A DNA stretch of 60,632 bases from Selenomonadaceae bacterium (GTDB lineage: Bacteria; Bacillota; Negativicutes; Selenomonadales; Selenomonadaceae): positions 1-60,632 of the forward strand of contig JAFRSO010000016.1 in the NCBI GenBank assembly GCA_017427545.1, written 5' to 3'. The position numbers and the translations under genes were made by a program. Under the pieces are notes generated by a model. That model was not told where the DNA came from. It worked only from the letters and a program-made list of their open reading frames with translations, and made no database searches. This document shows, in pieces, positions 43,413-51,887 of the stretch. Position 1 is the first letter of the stretch, and each line of letters starts with the position of its first letter.

Positions 43413-46283
43413 TTATTTCAGTGAGCCTTCTCGAATTTTTTGGTCAAGGTAGCGGTAGTAATCAAAATTCGTGACGGCAACTTCATTGCGAATCATGGTA
43501 AAGCCCGGCTGAATGTAAGCTTCAAAAAGTTTCAACTCGTAATCGCCGTTGCGTTTTTGAATTCCGACATCAATGCCGATATCAAAAATCGTGTCCTTGA
43601 AAAACGATTGATAGTAGTCGGGGAAATTGTCACTCAAAAACATCAGCTTATCGTAAACAACTTTCCAATCGTCGCCGTATTCGGTCTTGAGGAAAGGTTC
43701 AAGCCCCATTGTGTAACCGCCGGCGACAATGTTTGAAATGACGCCTTCACCGTTGCCGATTCGCGGATAAAGGAACGTTACAAATTTTCCACCGGCACCG
43801 CGTCTGGCGTGAATTCTTACGTCGAACGGATTGCCTTGACGAGTCCGCGACGTAACATAAGGTTGCATTATATACGGTCTGTCGGTGAAGTGTTCGTTAT
43901 AAAATTTTTCCAGCTCGTCGACGGTTTTTAATTCAGTCGTAACCGTCTTGAACGTGACAAAACATTTATTGTCGTCATAAATCAAGTGGACAACGCCGCT
44001 GCCGCCGACGCCGTTACCGGGTTTCATTATGACATCAAAGTTATTCTTCTCGAAGAGCGTCTGAAAATGTTGGAAGTCTTTAACTGTCGTGGTTTTAATC
44101 AGATAATCGTTAAAGCGTCCGTCTTTGGCAAGAGTGGTGTAAAAAGTTTGCTTTCTCATGCCGGCAATCGGACGAATCAAATAGCTGTGCTCGCGAAGTT
44201 TGCGCATTATTGGAGCGGTTGCAGGACGTGAGTAAGTTATATCGTTGTCGATAATTTTCGGAATAGGCGCGGTCTTGTGAACCACGGCATTATTTTCAAG
44301 CGTGATGGCGTTGACGGTCATAGTTTCAAAGTCAATATCTTGCGGCGCGAAGAAAAGCAATTCAATGTTGAAATGTTTCGCCATACAAAACATCGGGTAG
44401 CGGGCGTTGGACATTTCCCAGAAATTTGCTTTAACGCGCTTCATGATGCCGACACTTATCGGAGGATTTTCTTCAACCGCAACGGATTTAACTTTCACGC
44501 CTTCGACTTCCACGGGTTCAGCTTGATCAGTCTCGATTGTCACGCGAACGGAGCCGGCTTTAATCACGGTGCGATTGCTTCTAACCGCGTCGACTTTTTC
44601 AACGGCAACGGGCTTATCAAGCTTAATCGGTTGCAGCTCAACACTTGCGCCCTTGAAGCATTTGTAATATGCAAGCAAGCCGGAAATTGTATGTTGCACG
44701 TCGTCGATACGAACTCGGAAAGCGTCTGTGCGGACATAAAAACTTCCAACCATGCGTTCGGGATTTTTGAAATACATTGCGACTTCCGGCCAAAAATAAC
44801 TGTTGCACATTCTCTCGGCGCGAATATCAGTCGTTGAGTAAAAATATTTATCGTCCAAATCTTTCAGCAGGTCTTTCATATCCGGCAAAGACTTCATGCG
44901 ACGAATCATATTTTCTGCCGCCATAATCATTTCCAGCTGCGTGGGATTGTGAACTGTCGAGCGGCGAATATTCGGAAGATACGACGAAATGTTATCAAGC
45001 CCGAACTTAAAATATTTTGCCGTCGGCTTAAAAAGCGTCAACTCATTCAAGGTGTACTGCATCCAATGATCGTGATGCTCCCAATATTTTTTCTCCGCGA
45101 AACCGTTAATTGCACGCTCAACAGATTCAAGCAGATATTTTTCTTTCGTAATGGCGTAAAGGCGCAACATTCCGTAAAGTGCCTCGCCGTCGTAGAAGGT
45201 AACGGAAAATTCTCTTCGGACGGAAAAATTTCTTATGTTCAAAACCTGCGTAAAAGTTCCGTCAGGTTTTTGAGTGGCGATAATTCCGCGGGCAAGAGCA
45301 TTCATCAGCGAAATATATTTTGTCGTACCGGTAGATGTCGTCCATTTCGTGAAAGCCAGAAGTGCAAGACCGCTTATCCCGATAGTCGTCGCGCGACCTT
45401 CGCTGAAATACGCCATCTCTGTACCGTCATCAGTTTTCTTGTAGCGCAAAAGATTTCTTATCCCGTACTCCAAGCCGTTTTCGATAGCCGCGCCGAGTGA
45501 TTTTTTAATTTCGTCGTCCGCGCAAATTTCGTAAGTCTCCGCCATTGCAAAGAGCGTGCCGAAATGCCGATGCGTGTTGTAGCCGGGAACTACGCTGTCG
45601 TCGCAAGGATAAAGCCCGTAAATAAATCTGCCGTCCGCGCCGCATTGAGTGACGAGATAATTTGTGCCGCGTCGAGCCATGTCAAAAAACATTTCGCCGT
45701 TATCAGCGTCAACAACTCTGCGACCTTCTGCGGTTATCGTTAAGGGTTCAGTCATTCCCGCTTGAATAAAAATTCCCGTCGTGTTGAAAAGTTCAACCTC
45801 GTCCGTATCTGCAAGCTTAGGAAAATCTTGACCGAAACGCTGTTGACAATACGCCGCAGCTTTTTCCGTTTGAAATTCGCCGCGCTTATCTTCCTGCTCA
45901 AGGTTACAGCAAATCGCATTGGCATTGAGTTCCTGCTCCATGAACGCGAGATTATAATTTTTATCAAAGGCAATTCCCTGCCGAAAATAATTGCGCCGCT
46001 TAGCTTTTATTCGTTCGAGACATTCCGCCCAAGTCACGGTTTCACTTGCCGTCACCCAATCCGCCCGCAAAATCGCAGGTTCGTCAGTCAAAATTTTTTC
46101 CAGCTCCGATAAAGCCGCCATCCAAGCTTCTTCGGGAGTATCGCTTACCGCGTGACGAATTAAAGCTCTTTCCTTCATGTTCGTGGCGGAAAGAAACAGT
46201 CTGCACGGTTTAGATAAATTTTCGTCGAAAGTTCTTATGAAAGCCGGATAGAGTTTCTCGGACAATTCCTTTAAAGACAACAA
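43413..46283 (-). CDS. YheC/YheD-type ATP-grasp protein with large N-terminal domain (paralogue 1)
   Basis: The 956-residue protein has two halves. Residues 1-~560 are a helix-rich region with alternating aromatic and small-residue repeats, suggestive of an alpha/alpha barrel. It has invariant stretches shared with paralogue 2: CRLFLSATNMKERALIRH, NLAFMEQELNAN, YPCDDSVVP and RVRIDDVQH. Residues ~640-956 are a YheC/YheD-like ATP-grasp ligase (IMKPGNGVGGSGV, PFDVRIHARRGAGGKF, YPRIGN, DIGIDVGIQKRNGDYELKLFEAYIQPG). YheC/YheD of Bacillus associate with spore coats; no substrate is known here. The usual E-x-N metal motif reads FEAY. TTG start with AAAGGAG; own promoter at 46319-46347 and terminator. 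Confidence 0.8.
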   Translation of the reverse strand: MLSLKELSEKLYPAFIRTFDENLSKPCRLFLSATNMKERALIRHAVSDTPEEAWMAALSELEKILTDEPAILRADWVTASETVTWAECLERIKAKRRNYFRQGIAFDKNYNLAFMEQELNANAICCNLEQEDKRGEFQTEKAAAYCQQRFGQDFPKLADTDEVELFNTTGIFIQAGMTEPLTITAEGRRVVDADNGEMFFDMARRGTNYLVTQCGADGRFIYGLYPCDDSVVPGYNTHRHFGTLFAMAETYEICADDEIKKSLGAAIENGLEYGIRNLLRYKKTDDGTEMAYFSEGRATTIGISGLALLAFTKWTTSTGTTKYISLMNALARGIIATQKPDGTFTQVLNIRNFSVRREFSVTFYDGEALYGMLRLYAITKEKYLLESVERAINGFAEKKYWEHHDHWMQYTLNELTLFKPTAKYFKFGLDNISSYLPNIRRSTVHNPTQLEMIMAAENMIRRMKSLPDMKDLLKDLDDKYFYSTTDIRAERMCNSYFWPEVAMYFKNPERMVGSFYVRTDAFRVRIDDVQHTISGLLAYYKCFKGASVELQPIKLDKPVAVEKVDAVRSNRTVIKAGSVRVTIETDQAEPVEVEGVKVKSVAVEENPPISVGIMKRVKANFWEMSNARYPMFCMAKHFNIELLFFAPQDIDFETMTVNAITLENNAVVHKTAPIPKIIDNDITYSRPATAPIMRKLREHSYLIRPIAGMRKQTFYTTLAKDGRFNDYLIKTTTVKDFQHFQTLFEKNNFDVIMKPGNGVGGSGVVHLIYDDNKCFVTFKTVTTELKTVDELEKFYNEHFTDRPYIMQPYVTSRTRQGNPFDVRIHARRGAGGKFVTFLYPRIGNGEGVISNIVAGGYTMGLEPFLKTEYGDDWKVVYDKLMFLSDNFPDYYQSFFKDTIFDIGIDVGIQKRNGDYELKLFEAYIQPGFTMIRNEVAVTNFDYYRYLDQKIREGSLK

Positions 46284-46318
46284 GTCCAGCTCCTTTCAAA
46301 AAATTTTTAACGTTTGCA

Positions 46319-46347
46319 ATAGTAACTTTGCTGCTGCCGCTTGTCAA
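46319..46347 (-). promoter_or_regulatory. Promoter of ATP-grasp paralogue 1
   Basis: On the minus strand a perfect TTGACA, 17 bases (AGCGGCAGCAGCAAAGT), TACTAT. The sequence is almost identical to the promoters of paralogues 2 and 3, including the spacer. Confidence 0.85.
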
Positions 46348-46371
46348 GCCCGAATGATTTCTATCATCGGC

Positions 46372-46394
46372 AAAAAAAATCGCTCTGATGAGCG
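46372..46394 (-). terminator. Intrinsic terminator after ATP-grasp paralogue 2
   Basis: On the minus strand the stem CGCTC/GAGCG has an ATCA loop and is followed by ATTTTTTTT; only 25 bases before the paralogue 1 -35 box. Confidence 0.8.
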
Positions 46395-46416
46395 GTAAAA
46401 AGTTTTTTCTTGCAAA

Positions 46417-49281
46417 TTATTTAATCGCGCCTTCCTTGATTTTCCGGTCAATATATCTGAAATATTCAAAATGGGTTATCGCGTCTTCAATCTCAAAGAA
46501 AGGCCCGTCGATATAAGTATTGACTTCAAAAATTTTCAATTCGTAAGAGTCGCCGCGCTTCTGAATACCGACATCAACGCCGATATCAAAAATCGTCATC
46601 GGGAAGAAAGTCTGATAGTAGTCGGGAAAAACTCTGCCGAAATTCATCAGCCTATCATAAAGTATTTTCCAATCGTTGCCGAAATTCACCTTAAGGAAGG
46701 TGTCAAAATTCATGGAGTAGCCGCCGGTAGCAATGTTGGAGACGACGCCTGCCGCATTGCCGATTCGCGGGAAAGGTGACAATTTGAATACTCCACCGGC
46801 TCCGCGACGCGCATGAACTCTGATATCAAACGGATTGCCTTGACGAGTCCGCGACGTGATATAAGGTTGCAAAATATGTTTACGTTTCGTGAAGTGCTCC
46901 GAATAAAATTTAAAAAATTCGTCGACGTTTTTTAAGACAAATTTGTTATTTCCGGCATTGACGATATATTGTCCGTTCTTCAAAAGTATTCTGGCAACAC
47001 CAATGCCTCGCGCACCTCTCAAGGGCTTCAAGATAACGTCATTGTAATATTTGTCAAACAGTGACAAAAATTGTTCAAAGGTATCGATAGTATGGCTCTC
47101 AATCAAGAACTCTTTAAAGCGGCCGTCCTTCAAAAGCATATCATAGACTTGCTGTTTAGTCTTGTTGAGCGAATGTCTTATAAGGTAACAATCTTTTTCC
47201 AGCAAATCCAATTTTCTGCCGTCCTCGCCGGCCATAACGGAATTCTCAATAATTTTTGGAAAGGGCACGATCTTTTGAACGCGGACGCCGTTTTCCAAAA
47301 CCGTGGCGTTGATAGTTTTATTTTCAAAATTAATATCACTCGGTGTGAATAAAAGCAACTCAATGTTAAATTCTTTGGCGGTATAAAACATGGCGCAAAC
47401 CGTATGTTGCGGATGCCAAATATTTTTATTTTGGCGAGCGACACCTACTGTTAAAGTAGAGTTATCGTCAGAGGATTCAACGGGAATATTTGTCGCCGGT
47501 TCAGGTTTGGATTCGGCAATCGGTTCGGGTTTGGATTCGGCAAGCGCAGTGTCGACGTTTTCCGCCAACAATTTTTGGGAGGGACGATCTTCGCATTTAA
47601 TCGCTATAATTTTATTATTCGCGTCTTCGAGATATTTGCTGTAAGCGATAAAGCCCGAAAGGTAATGCTGAACATCATCAATTCGGACGCGGAAAGCGTG
47701 ATGACGAATACAAAAACCTCCGACAATCCGTTCAGGGTTTTGGAAATACATTGCCATTTCCGGGAAAAAATATCCGTTGAGCAGTCGTTCGGCACGAACA
47801 TTTAAAGCCTCGTGGAAAGCAGCCCAATCAACGCGTTTCAGGAGTTTTGCCATTTCCGGCATTGATTCCATACGGCGCAACATTTTATATGCCGCCATTA
47901 TCAGCTCCAGCAAAGTCGGCCAATATGTATCGCGGTCGCGTATGAAAAACAAATACGGCAGGCAGTTGTTAAGCCCGAATTCAAAATATTTTTCTTCAGG
48001 TTTATACTTAGTCAATTCGTTTGTGGCGTAAGAAAGCCAATGATCGTAATTCTTCCAGTGATCATTGGCAATAAACCACTCAAACGCCTTTTCGGCATGT
48101 TCCAGCAATTCGGGATCTTTTGTCATGTCGTAAAGATGCAACAATCCGAAAACCGCTTCACCATCGTAATAAGGCGTGCGGAATTCATCTTTGACGGTAT
48201 AATCTTCGGAGTTCAGAACGTGAATAAAACTTCCGTCGGGTTTTTGCATAGAAAAAATTCCGCGAGCAAAGGACTGCATAAGCGGAATATATTTTTTTGT
48301 ATGCTGAAGTTCCGACCATCTTGCCAGGGCGAGGATCATAATTCCGTTTGCGCCGATTTTAAATTGTTTACGGTCTTCAATATACGCCGCCTCTTGACCG
48401 TCGGATAATTTTCTGTAACGCACGAAAGTTTTAATGCCGTATTCCAAGCCGCGAGAAATTGCCTTGCCAATCGTCATGCCGCCCATTTTGCCGTAAGTCG
48501 AATAGACATCTATCATCGAATACAACGTGCTGAAATGGCGCATGGAATTATATGACGGGACTACCGAATCATCGCAAGGATAAATGCCGTAAGTAAAGCG
48601 GCCTTTTTTATTGCATTGTTGAGCCAAATAATTGCCGCCCGTCCTGGCCAGCTTAAGGAAAAATTCACTGTCGCCTTTGGGAGTATCTCTTCGGCCGGCA
48701 TTTTCACCTTTACCGGTTATTTTCAAAGGTTCGGACATTTTATCTTGAATAAAAACTCCGAACGTCTCGAAAAGTTCAACTTCGTCCGTGTCGGCAAGTT
48801 TAGGGAAATCGCAATCAAATCTTTTCCGGCAATAAGTATCCGCTCTGTCAGGTCGAAAATCGCCGGTAGGTTTTTCTACACTTTCATCGAACAAAATTAA
48901 ATTGGCGTTGAGTTCCTGCTCCATGAAGGCGAGATTATAATTTTTGTCGAGGGCAATTCCCTTGCGGAAGAAGTTTCGACGCTCCGATCTTATCTGTGCG
49001 AGGCAATCCGCCCAAGTAACAGTTTCGCTTGAAGTTACCCAATCCGCTCGTAAAATAGAAGGTATTAACCCCCCCCCACTGTGCTCTTTAATGAGCTGTT
49101 CAAGCTCCGACAAAGCTGCCGTCCAAGCTCCTTCGGGAGTGTCGCTTACCGCGTGACGGATTAAAGCTCGTTCCTTCATGTTCGTGGCGGAAAGAAATAA
49201 TCGGCACGGTTGGGAAGAATTCTCGTTGAAAGTTCTGATGAAAGCCGGATAGAGTTTTTTGGCCAAATCTTTCAAAGACAA
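46417..49281 (-). CDS. YheC/YheD-type ATP-grasp protein with large N-terminal domain (paralogue 2), G9 tract
   Basis: The 954-residue protein has the same two-part layout as paralogue 1 and near-identical opening residues. It differs in a short insert (KEHSGGGLIPS, ~residues 65-75) whose three glycines are coded by nine consecutive G. It also has a Pro/Glu-rich linker (SKPEPIAESKPEP, ~610-625) before the ATP-grasp half. The metal motif at the end is intact (KIFEVN). Shared features include LKPLRGARGIGVARI, FDIRVHARRGAGG and GIDVGIQKRGD. TTG start after AAAGGAG; own promoter and terminator. Gain or loss of one G would stop translation near residue 75-100. Confidence 0.8.
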   Translation of the reverse strand: MSLKDLAKKLYPAFIRTFNENSSQPCRLFLSATNMKERALIRHAVSDTPEGAWTAALSELEQLIKEHSGGGLIPSILRADWVTSSETVTWADCLAQIRSERRNFFRKGIALDKNYNLAFMEQELNANLILFDESVEKPTGDFRPDRADTYCRKRFDCDFPKLADTDEVELFETFGVFIQDKMSEPLKITGKGENAGRRDTPKGDSEFFLKLARTGGNYLAQQCNKKGRFTYGIYPCDDSVVPSYNSMRHFSTLYSMIDVYSTYGKMGGMTIGKAISRGLEYGIKTFVRYRKLSDGQEAAYIEDRKQFKIGANGIMILALARWSELQHTKKYIPLMQSFARGIFSMQKPDGSFIHVLNSEDYTVKDEFRTPYYDGEAVFGLLHLYDMTKDPELLEHAEKAFEWFIANDHWKNYDHWLSYATNELTKYKPEEKYFEFGLNNCLPYLFFIRDRDTYWPTLLELIMAAYKMLRRMESMPEMAKLLKRVDWAAFHEALNVRAERLLNGYFFPEMAMYFQNPERIVGGFCIRHHAFRVRIDDVQHYLSGFIAYSKYLEDANNKIIAIKCEDRPSQKLLAENVDTALAESKPEPIAESKPEPATNIPVESSDDNSTLTVGVARQNKNIWHPQHTVCAMFYTAKEFNIELLLFTPSDINFENKTINATVLENGVRVQKIVPFPKIIENSVMAGEDGRKLDLLEKDCYLIRHSLNKTKQQVYDMLLKDGRFKEFLIESHTIDTFEQFLSLFDKYYNDVILKPLRGARGIGVARILLKNGQYIVNAGNNKFVLKNVDEFFKFYSEHFTKRKHILQPYITSRTRQGNPFDIRVHARRGAGGVFKLSPFPRIGNAAGVVSNIATGGYSMNFDTFLKVNFGNDWKILYDRLMNFGRVFPDYYQTFFPMTIFDIGVDVGIQKRGDSYELKIFEVNTYIDGPFFEIEDAITHFEYFRYIDRKIKEGAIK
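49069..49077 (-). repeat. Poly-G (9) tract inside ATP-grasp paralogue 2
   Basis: Nine G on the coding strand encode Gly69-Gly71. Paralogue 1 lacks the tract. It is a candidate slipped-strand switch. Confidence 0.9.
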
Positions 49282-49319
49282 TAACTTCAGCTCCTTTCAA
49301 AAAATTTTTAACGCTTGCA

Positions 49320-49348
49320 ATAGTAACTTTGCTGTTGCCGCTTGTCAA
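49320..49348 (-). promoter_or_regulatory. Promoter of ATP-grasp paralogue 2
   Basis: TTGACA, 17 bases (AGCGGCAACAGCAAAGT), TACTAT on the minus strand; two units from consensus in the -10 only. Confidence 0.85.
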
Positions 49349-49355
49349 GCTTAGT

Positions 49356-49382
49356 AAAAAAATACTCCGATTAACGGAGCAG
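49356..49382 (-). terminator. Intrinsic terminator after ATP-grasp paralogue 3
   Basis: On the minus strand the stem TGCTCCG/CGGAGTA has a TTAAT loop and a seven-T run; eight bases before the paralogue 2 -35 box. Confidence 0.85.
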
Positions 49383-49401
49383 ATTTCTTCGGTAAAGTAA
49401 G

Positions 49402-50604
49402 TTACTTTATTGATTCTTTTTGAAGTTTTTGATTTACGTAAGAATAATATTCCAAGCAAATGACAGCGTCTTCCAATTCGATATATGCCGTTCCGGGCTG
49501 AATATAAGCTTCGAAAAGTTTCAATTCGTAAGAGTCGCCGCGCTTTTGAATACCCACGTCAATTCCTATATCAAAAATCGTATCGGGGAAGAAAGATTGG
49601 TAGTAATCCGGAAAAGTATTTGAAAAGGCGGACAGCTTATCGTAAACAATTTTCCAATCGTCACCGAACTCTGATTTAAGAAAAGAATCTATGCCGGCAA
49701 TATATCCGCCTGTGGCAAGATTGGAAACCACGCCCTCTGCATTTCCAATTCGGGGATAAGATATCGTTTTGAATTTTCCACCTGCTCCGCGACGCGCATG
49801 AATTCTGATATCAAACGGATTGCCTTGTTTTGTCTGCGAATTAATGTACGGTTGCAAAATGTATTTGAGTTTGGTGAAATTCTCTTCGTAAAATTGTAAA
49901 AGCTCGTCATTACTAAGGTTAAATTTTTTATTTTTGAGATTAGCGACATATTGTTTACCATCGCAAGTTATTCTGCTGACGCCGGCACCGCCTACACCAT
50001 GCAACGGTTTTAAAATAACGTCTTTATATTGCTCCAACAATTTCAAAAAATCTTCAACATTATCAAGGGGATGAGTTTCGATTAAAAATTCTTTAAATCG
50101 TCCGTCTTTCAACAACGCATCGTGAAATCTCTGTTTTGTCATGCCGTCTATGGGACGGATAAAATAACAGTAATCCCGAAGCTTGTTTACGGATTTTCCT
50201 ATTTCACCACGAAAACAGCGGATGTCGTTATCAATGATTTTCGGTAAGGGGATAACTTTTCTGGAACGGACATTATTTTCGATGATAATCGCATTGACGG
50301 TTTTATTTTCAAAGTCAATATCTTCCGGATTAAAAAAAGACATATCAATATTAAAATGCTTTGCCATATAAGCCACGGCTAATGATGTACTTCTGCGAGC
50401 CAAGAGATGACCTTTACTTCTCATCAAACCCACGCGAACAGGTTGGATATTGATGTGTGGGGAGGGATAGGAAGTAATTTCTGTACGAAGTTCACTTGTT
50501 GCAGGCGCAAGCGTCTCCGTCTCGATTGTAACACGCACACCGTCTTTTTCTGATTCAACAATCATCCGTTTCATTTGTCCAAGCTCAAATTTTTCAAAAG
50601 CCAA
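49402..50604 (-). CDS. YheC/YheD-type ATP-grasp protein, short form (paralogue 3)
   Basis: The 400-residue protein is essentially the C-terminal half of paralogues 1 and 2: a VRVTIETET linker, MRSKGHLL.., an AKHFNI segment, then the ATP-grasp domain (LKPLHGVGGAGVSRI, PFDIRIHARRGAGGKF, DIGIDVGIQKRGD). The last motif reads FEAYIQPG, lacking the Asn of E-x-N, as in paralogue 1. The TTG at 50604 was chosen: AAAGG lies eight bases upstream and the promoter -10 box is at 50642-50647. The open frame extends to 50670 but this would run through the promoter. Confidence 0.78.
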   Translation of the reverse strand: MAFEKFELGQMKRMIVESEKDGVRVTIETETLAPATSELRTEITSYPSPHINIQPVRVGLMRSKGHLLARRSTSLAVAYMAKHFNIDMSFFNPEDIDFENKTVNAIIIENNVRSRKVIPLPKIIDNDIRCFRGEIGKSVNKLRDYCYFIRPIDGMTKQRFHDALLKDGRFKEFLIETHPLDNVEDFLKLLEQYKDVILKPLHGVGGAGVSRITCDGKQYVANLKNKKFNLSNDELLQFYEENFTKLKYILQPYINSQTKQGNPFDIRIHARRGAGGKFKTISYPRIGNAEGVVSNLATGGYIAGIDSFLKSEFGDDWKIVYDKLSAFSNTFPDYYQSFFPDTIFDIGIDVGIQKRGDSYELKLFEAYIQPGTAYIELEDAVICLEYYSYVNQKLQKESIK

Positions 50605-50641
50605 GAAACCACTACCTTTCAAAAAAATTTTAACACTTACA

Positions 50642-50670
50642 ATAGTAACTATGCTGTTGCCGCTTGTCAA
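50642..50670 (-). promoter_or_regulatory. Promoter of ATP-grasp paralogue 3
   Basis: TTGACA, 17 bases (AGCGGCAACAGCATAGT), TACTAT on the minus strand. It lies immediately after the paralogue 4 stop with no terminator visible between. Confidence 0.85.
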
Positions 50671-50686
50671 GCCCGAACGATTTTTA

Positions 50687-51802
50687 TCACGGAAGATTAA
50701 GCTTGCCTTCCTTTAGCTGGCGGTCAATGTAGCAATAATACTCAAAAGAAGTAATCGCCGCTTGAATCGGAATGGCGGTTGAGCCGAGATAAGACATATT
50801 GATTTCAAAAATTTTGAATTCGTAATCTTTACCGCGGCGCAGAATGGCAACATCAATGCCCACGTTGTAAAGAGTATTCCTGAAGAGCGATTGATAGAAC
50901 TCAATAAAATTCATTGCGAATTCCGTAAGCTCATTATAAATTTTCCGCCAACGTTGACCGAATTCTATTTGGAGGAAAGTTTTAATTGGCATGGTGTGAC
51001 CGCCGGCGCTGATATTTGAAACGATACCTCTTTGGCTGCCGATTCGAGGATAGGGAAACAAATTGAACTTGCCCTCTGCCCCGCGACGAAGATGCAATCT
51101 TATATCGAACGGCGCGCCTTGACGAGTCCGCGAAATGATATAAGGTTGCAAAATTTGCCGACGATCCGTGAAATGTTCGTCATAAAATTTGGCAAGATCA
51201 TCCTCCGTTTGCAAGACAAATTTTTTCTTTTTGAGATGGGCAACGTAGCTGTCGTTTTTGAAAAATATTCTGGTGACGCCTTCGCCTTCAGAACCGTTTA
51301 AAGGTTTCATCACGACATCTTGATTATATTTTGTGAGCAACGCAAAAAATTCTTTAAAACTGCTGACGGGGTGAGTCTCAATTAAATAATCTTTAAACCG
51401 GCCGTCCTTAAGCAAAATATCGTGCATGGTCTGCTTAGTAACCAATTTTCCCGAATGCAATCTGTTAGCGCGTCGAATGAAATAATGATCTCTAATCAAC
51501 CGCTGTACTTTGTCACCGTTCTCGTTCCAAAAAACATGCGGATGATTATCTATGATTTTGGGAATTGGGATAATTTCTCGCGTCCTGTTGTCACCGTCAA
51601 TACGAACGGCATTAACCGTGTTGTCCTCAAAATTAATGTCTTTGATTGCGAAAAAAAACAATTCCACATTAAAATGTTTCGCCATATAAGACATTGCCTT
51701 GAGGGTTGTCAGCTGATCGGGAAACTCTCGCCTGAAGATACCGACGCGGATTGGCGTATTGTCAGTTTCCGCCACCGAATTTTCAACGGGAATATTATTC
51801 AT
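50687..51802 (-). CDS. YheC/YheD-type ATP-grasp protein, short form (paralogue 4)
   Basis: The 371-residue protein is the most divergent of the four. It starts with a short polar leader, then VGIFRREFPDQ, AKHFNVELFFFAIKDINFE and the ATP-grasp core (MKPLNGSEGEGVTRI, PFDIRLHLRRGAEGKF, YPRIGSQRGIVSNI, VGIDVAILRRGKDYEFKIFEIN). The E-x-N metal motif is intact. An ATG start follows AGAAAGGA, with its own promoter at 51856-51884. First in the array in the direction of transcription, next to the GH13-HAD gene. Confidence 0.8.
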   Translation of the reverse strand: MNNIPVENSVAETDNTPIRVGIFRREFPDQLTTLKAMSYMAKHFNVELFFFAIKDINFEDNTVNAVRIDGDNRTREIIPIPKIIDNHPHVFWNENGDKVQRLIRDHYFIRRANRLHSGKLVTKQTMHDILLKDGRFKDYLIETHPVSSFKEFFALLTKYNQDVVMKPLNGSEGEGVTRIFFKNDSYVAHLKKKKFVLQTEDDLAKFYDEHFTDRRQILQPYIISRTRQGAPFDIRLHLRRGAEGKFNLFPYPRIGSQRGIVSNISAGGHTMPIKTFLQIEFGQRWRKIYNELTEFAMNFIEFYQSLFRNTLYNVGIDVAILRRGKDYEFKIFEINMSYLGSTAIPIQAAITSFEYYCYIDRQLKEGKLNLP

Positions 51803-51855
51803 GAAACTTTCCTTTCTCGCCGTGAAATGTTTTATAATCGGGGAAAATTTTTATC

Positions 51856-51884
51856 ATATTAATTTCACTGCCGCAACTTGTCAA
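51856..51884 (-). promoter_or_regulatory. Promoter of ATP-grasp paralogue 4
   Basis: TTGACA, 17 bases (AGTTGCGGCAGTGAAAT), TAATAT on the minus strand. It is a diverged relative of the other three; the -35 box lies just before the end of the GH13-HAD gene. Confidence 0.8.
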
Positions 51885-51887
51885 CTT

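Noticed and set aside
49402..50670. Longer form of ATP-grasp paralogue 3 starting at 50670
   Set aside because: It would begin within the -35 box of its own promoter and the residues lack similarity to the paralogues.
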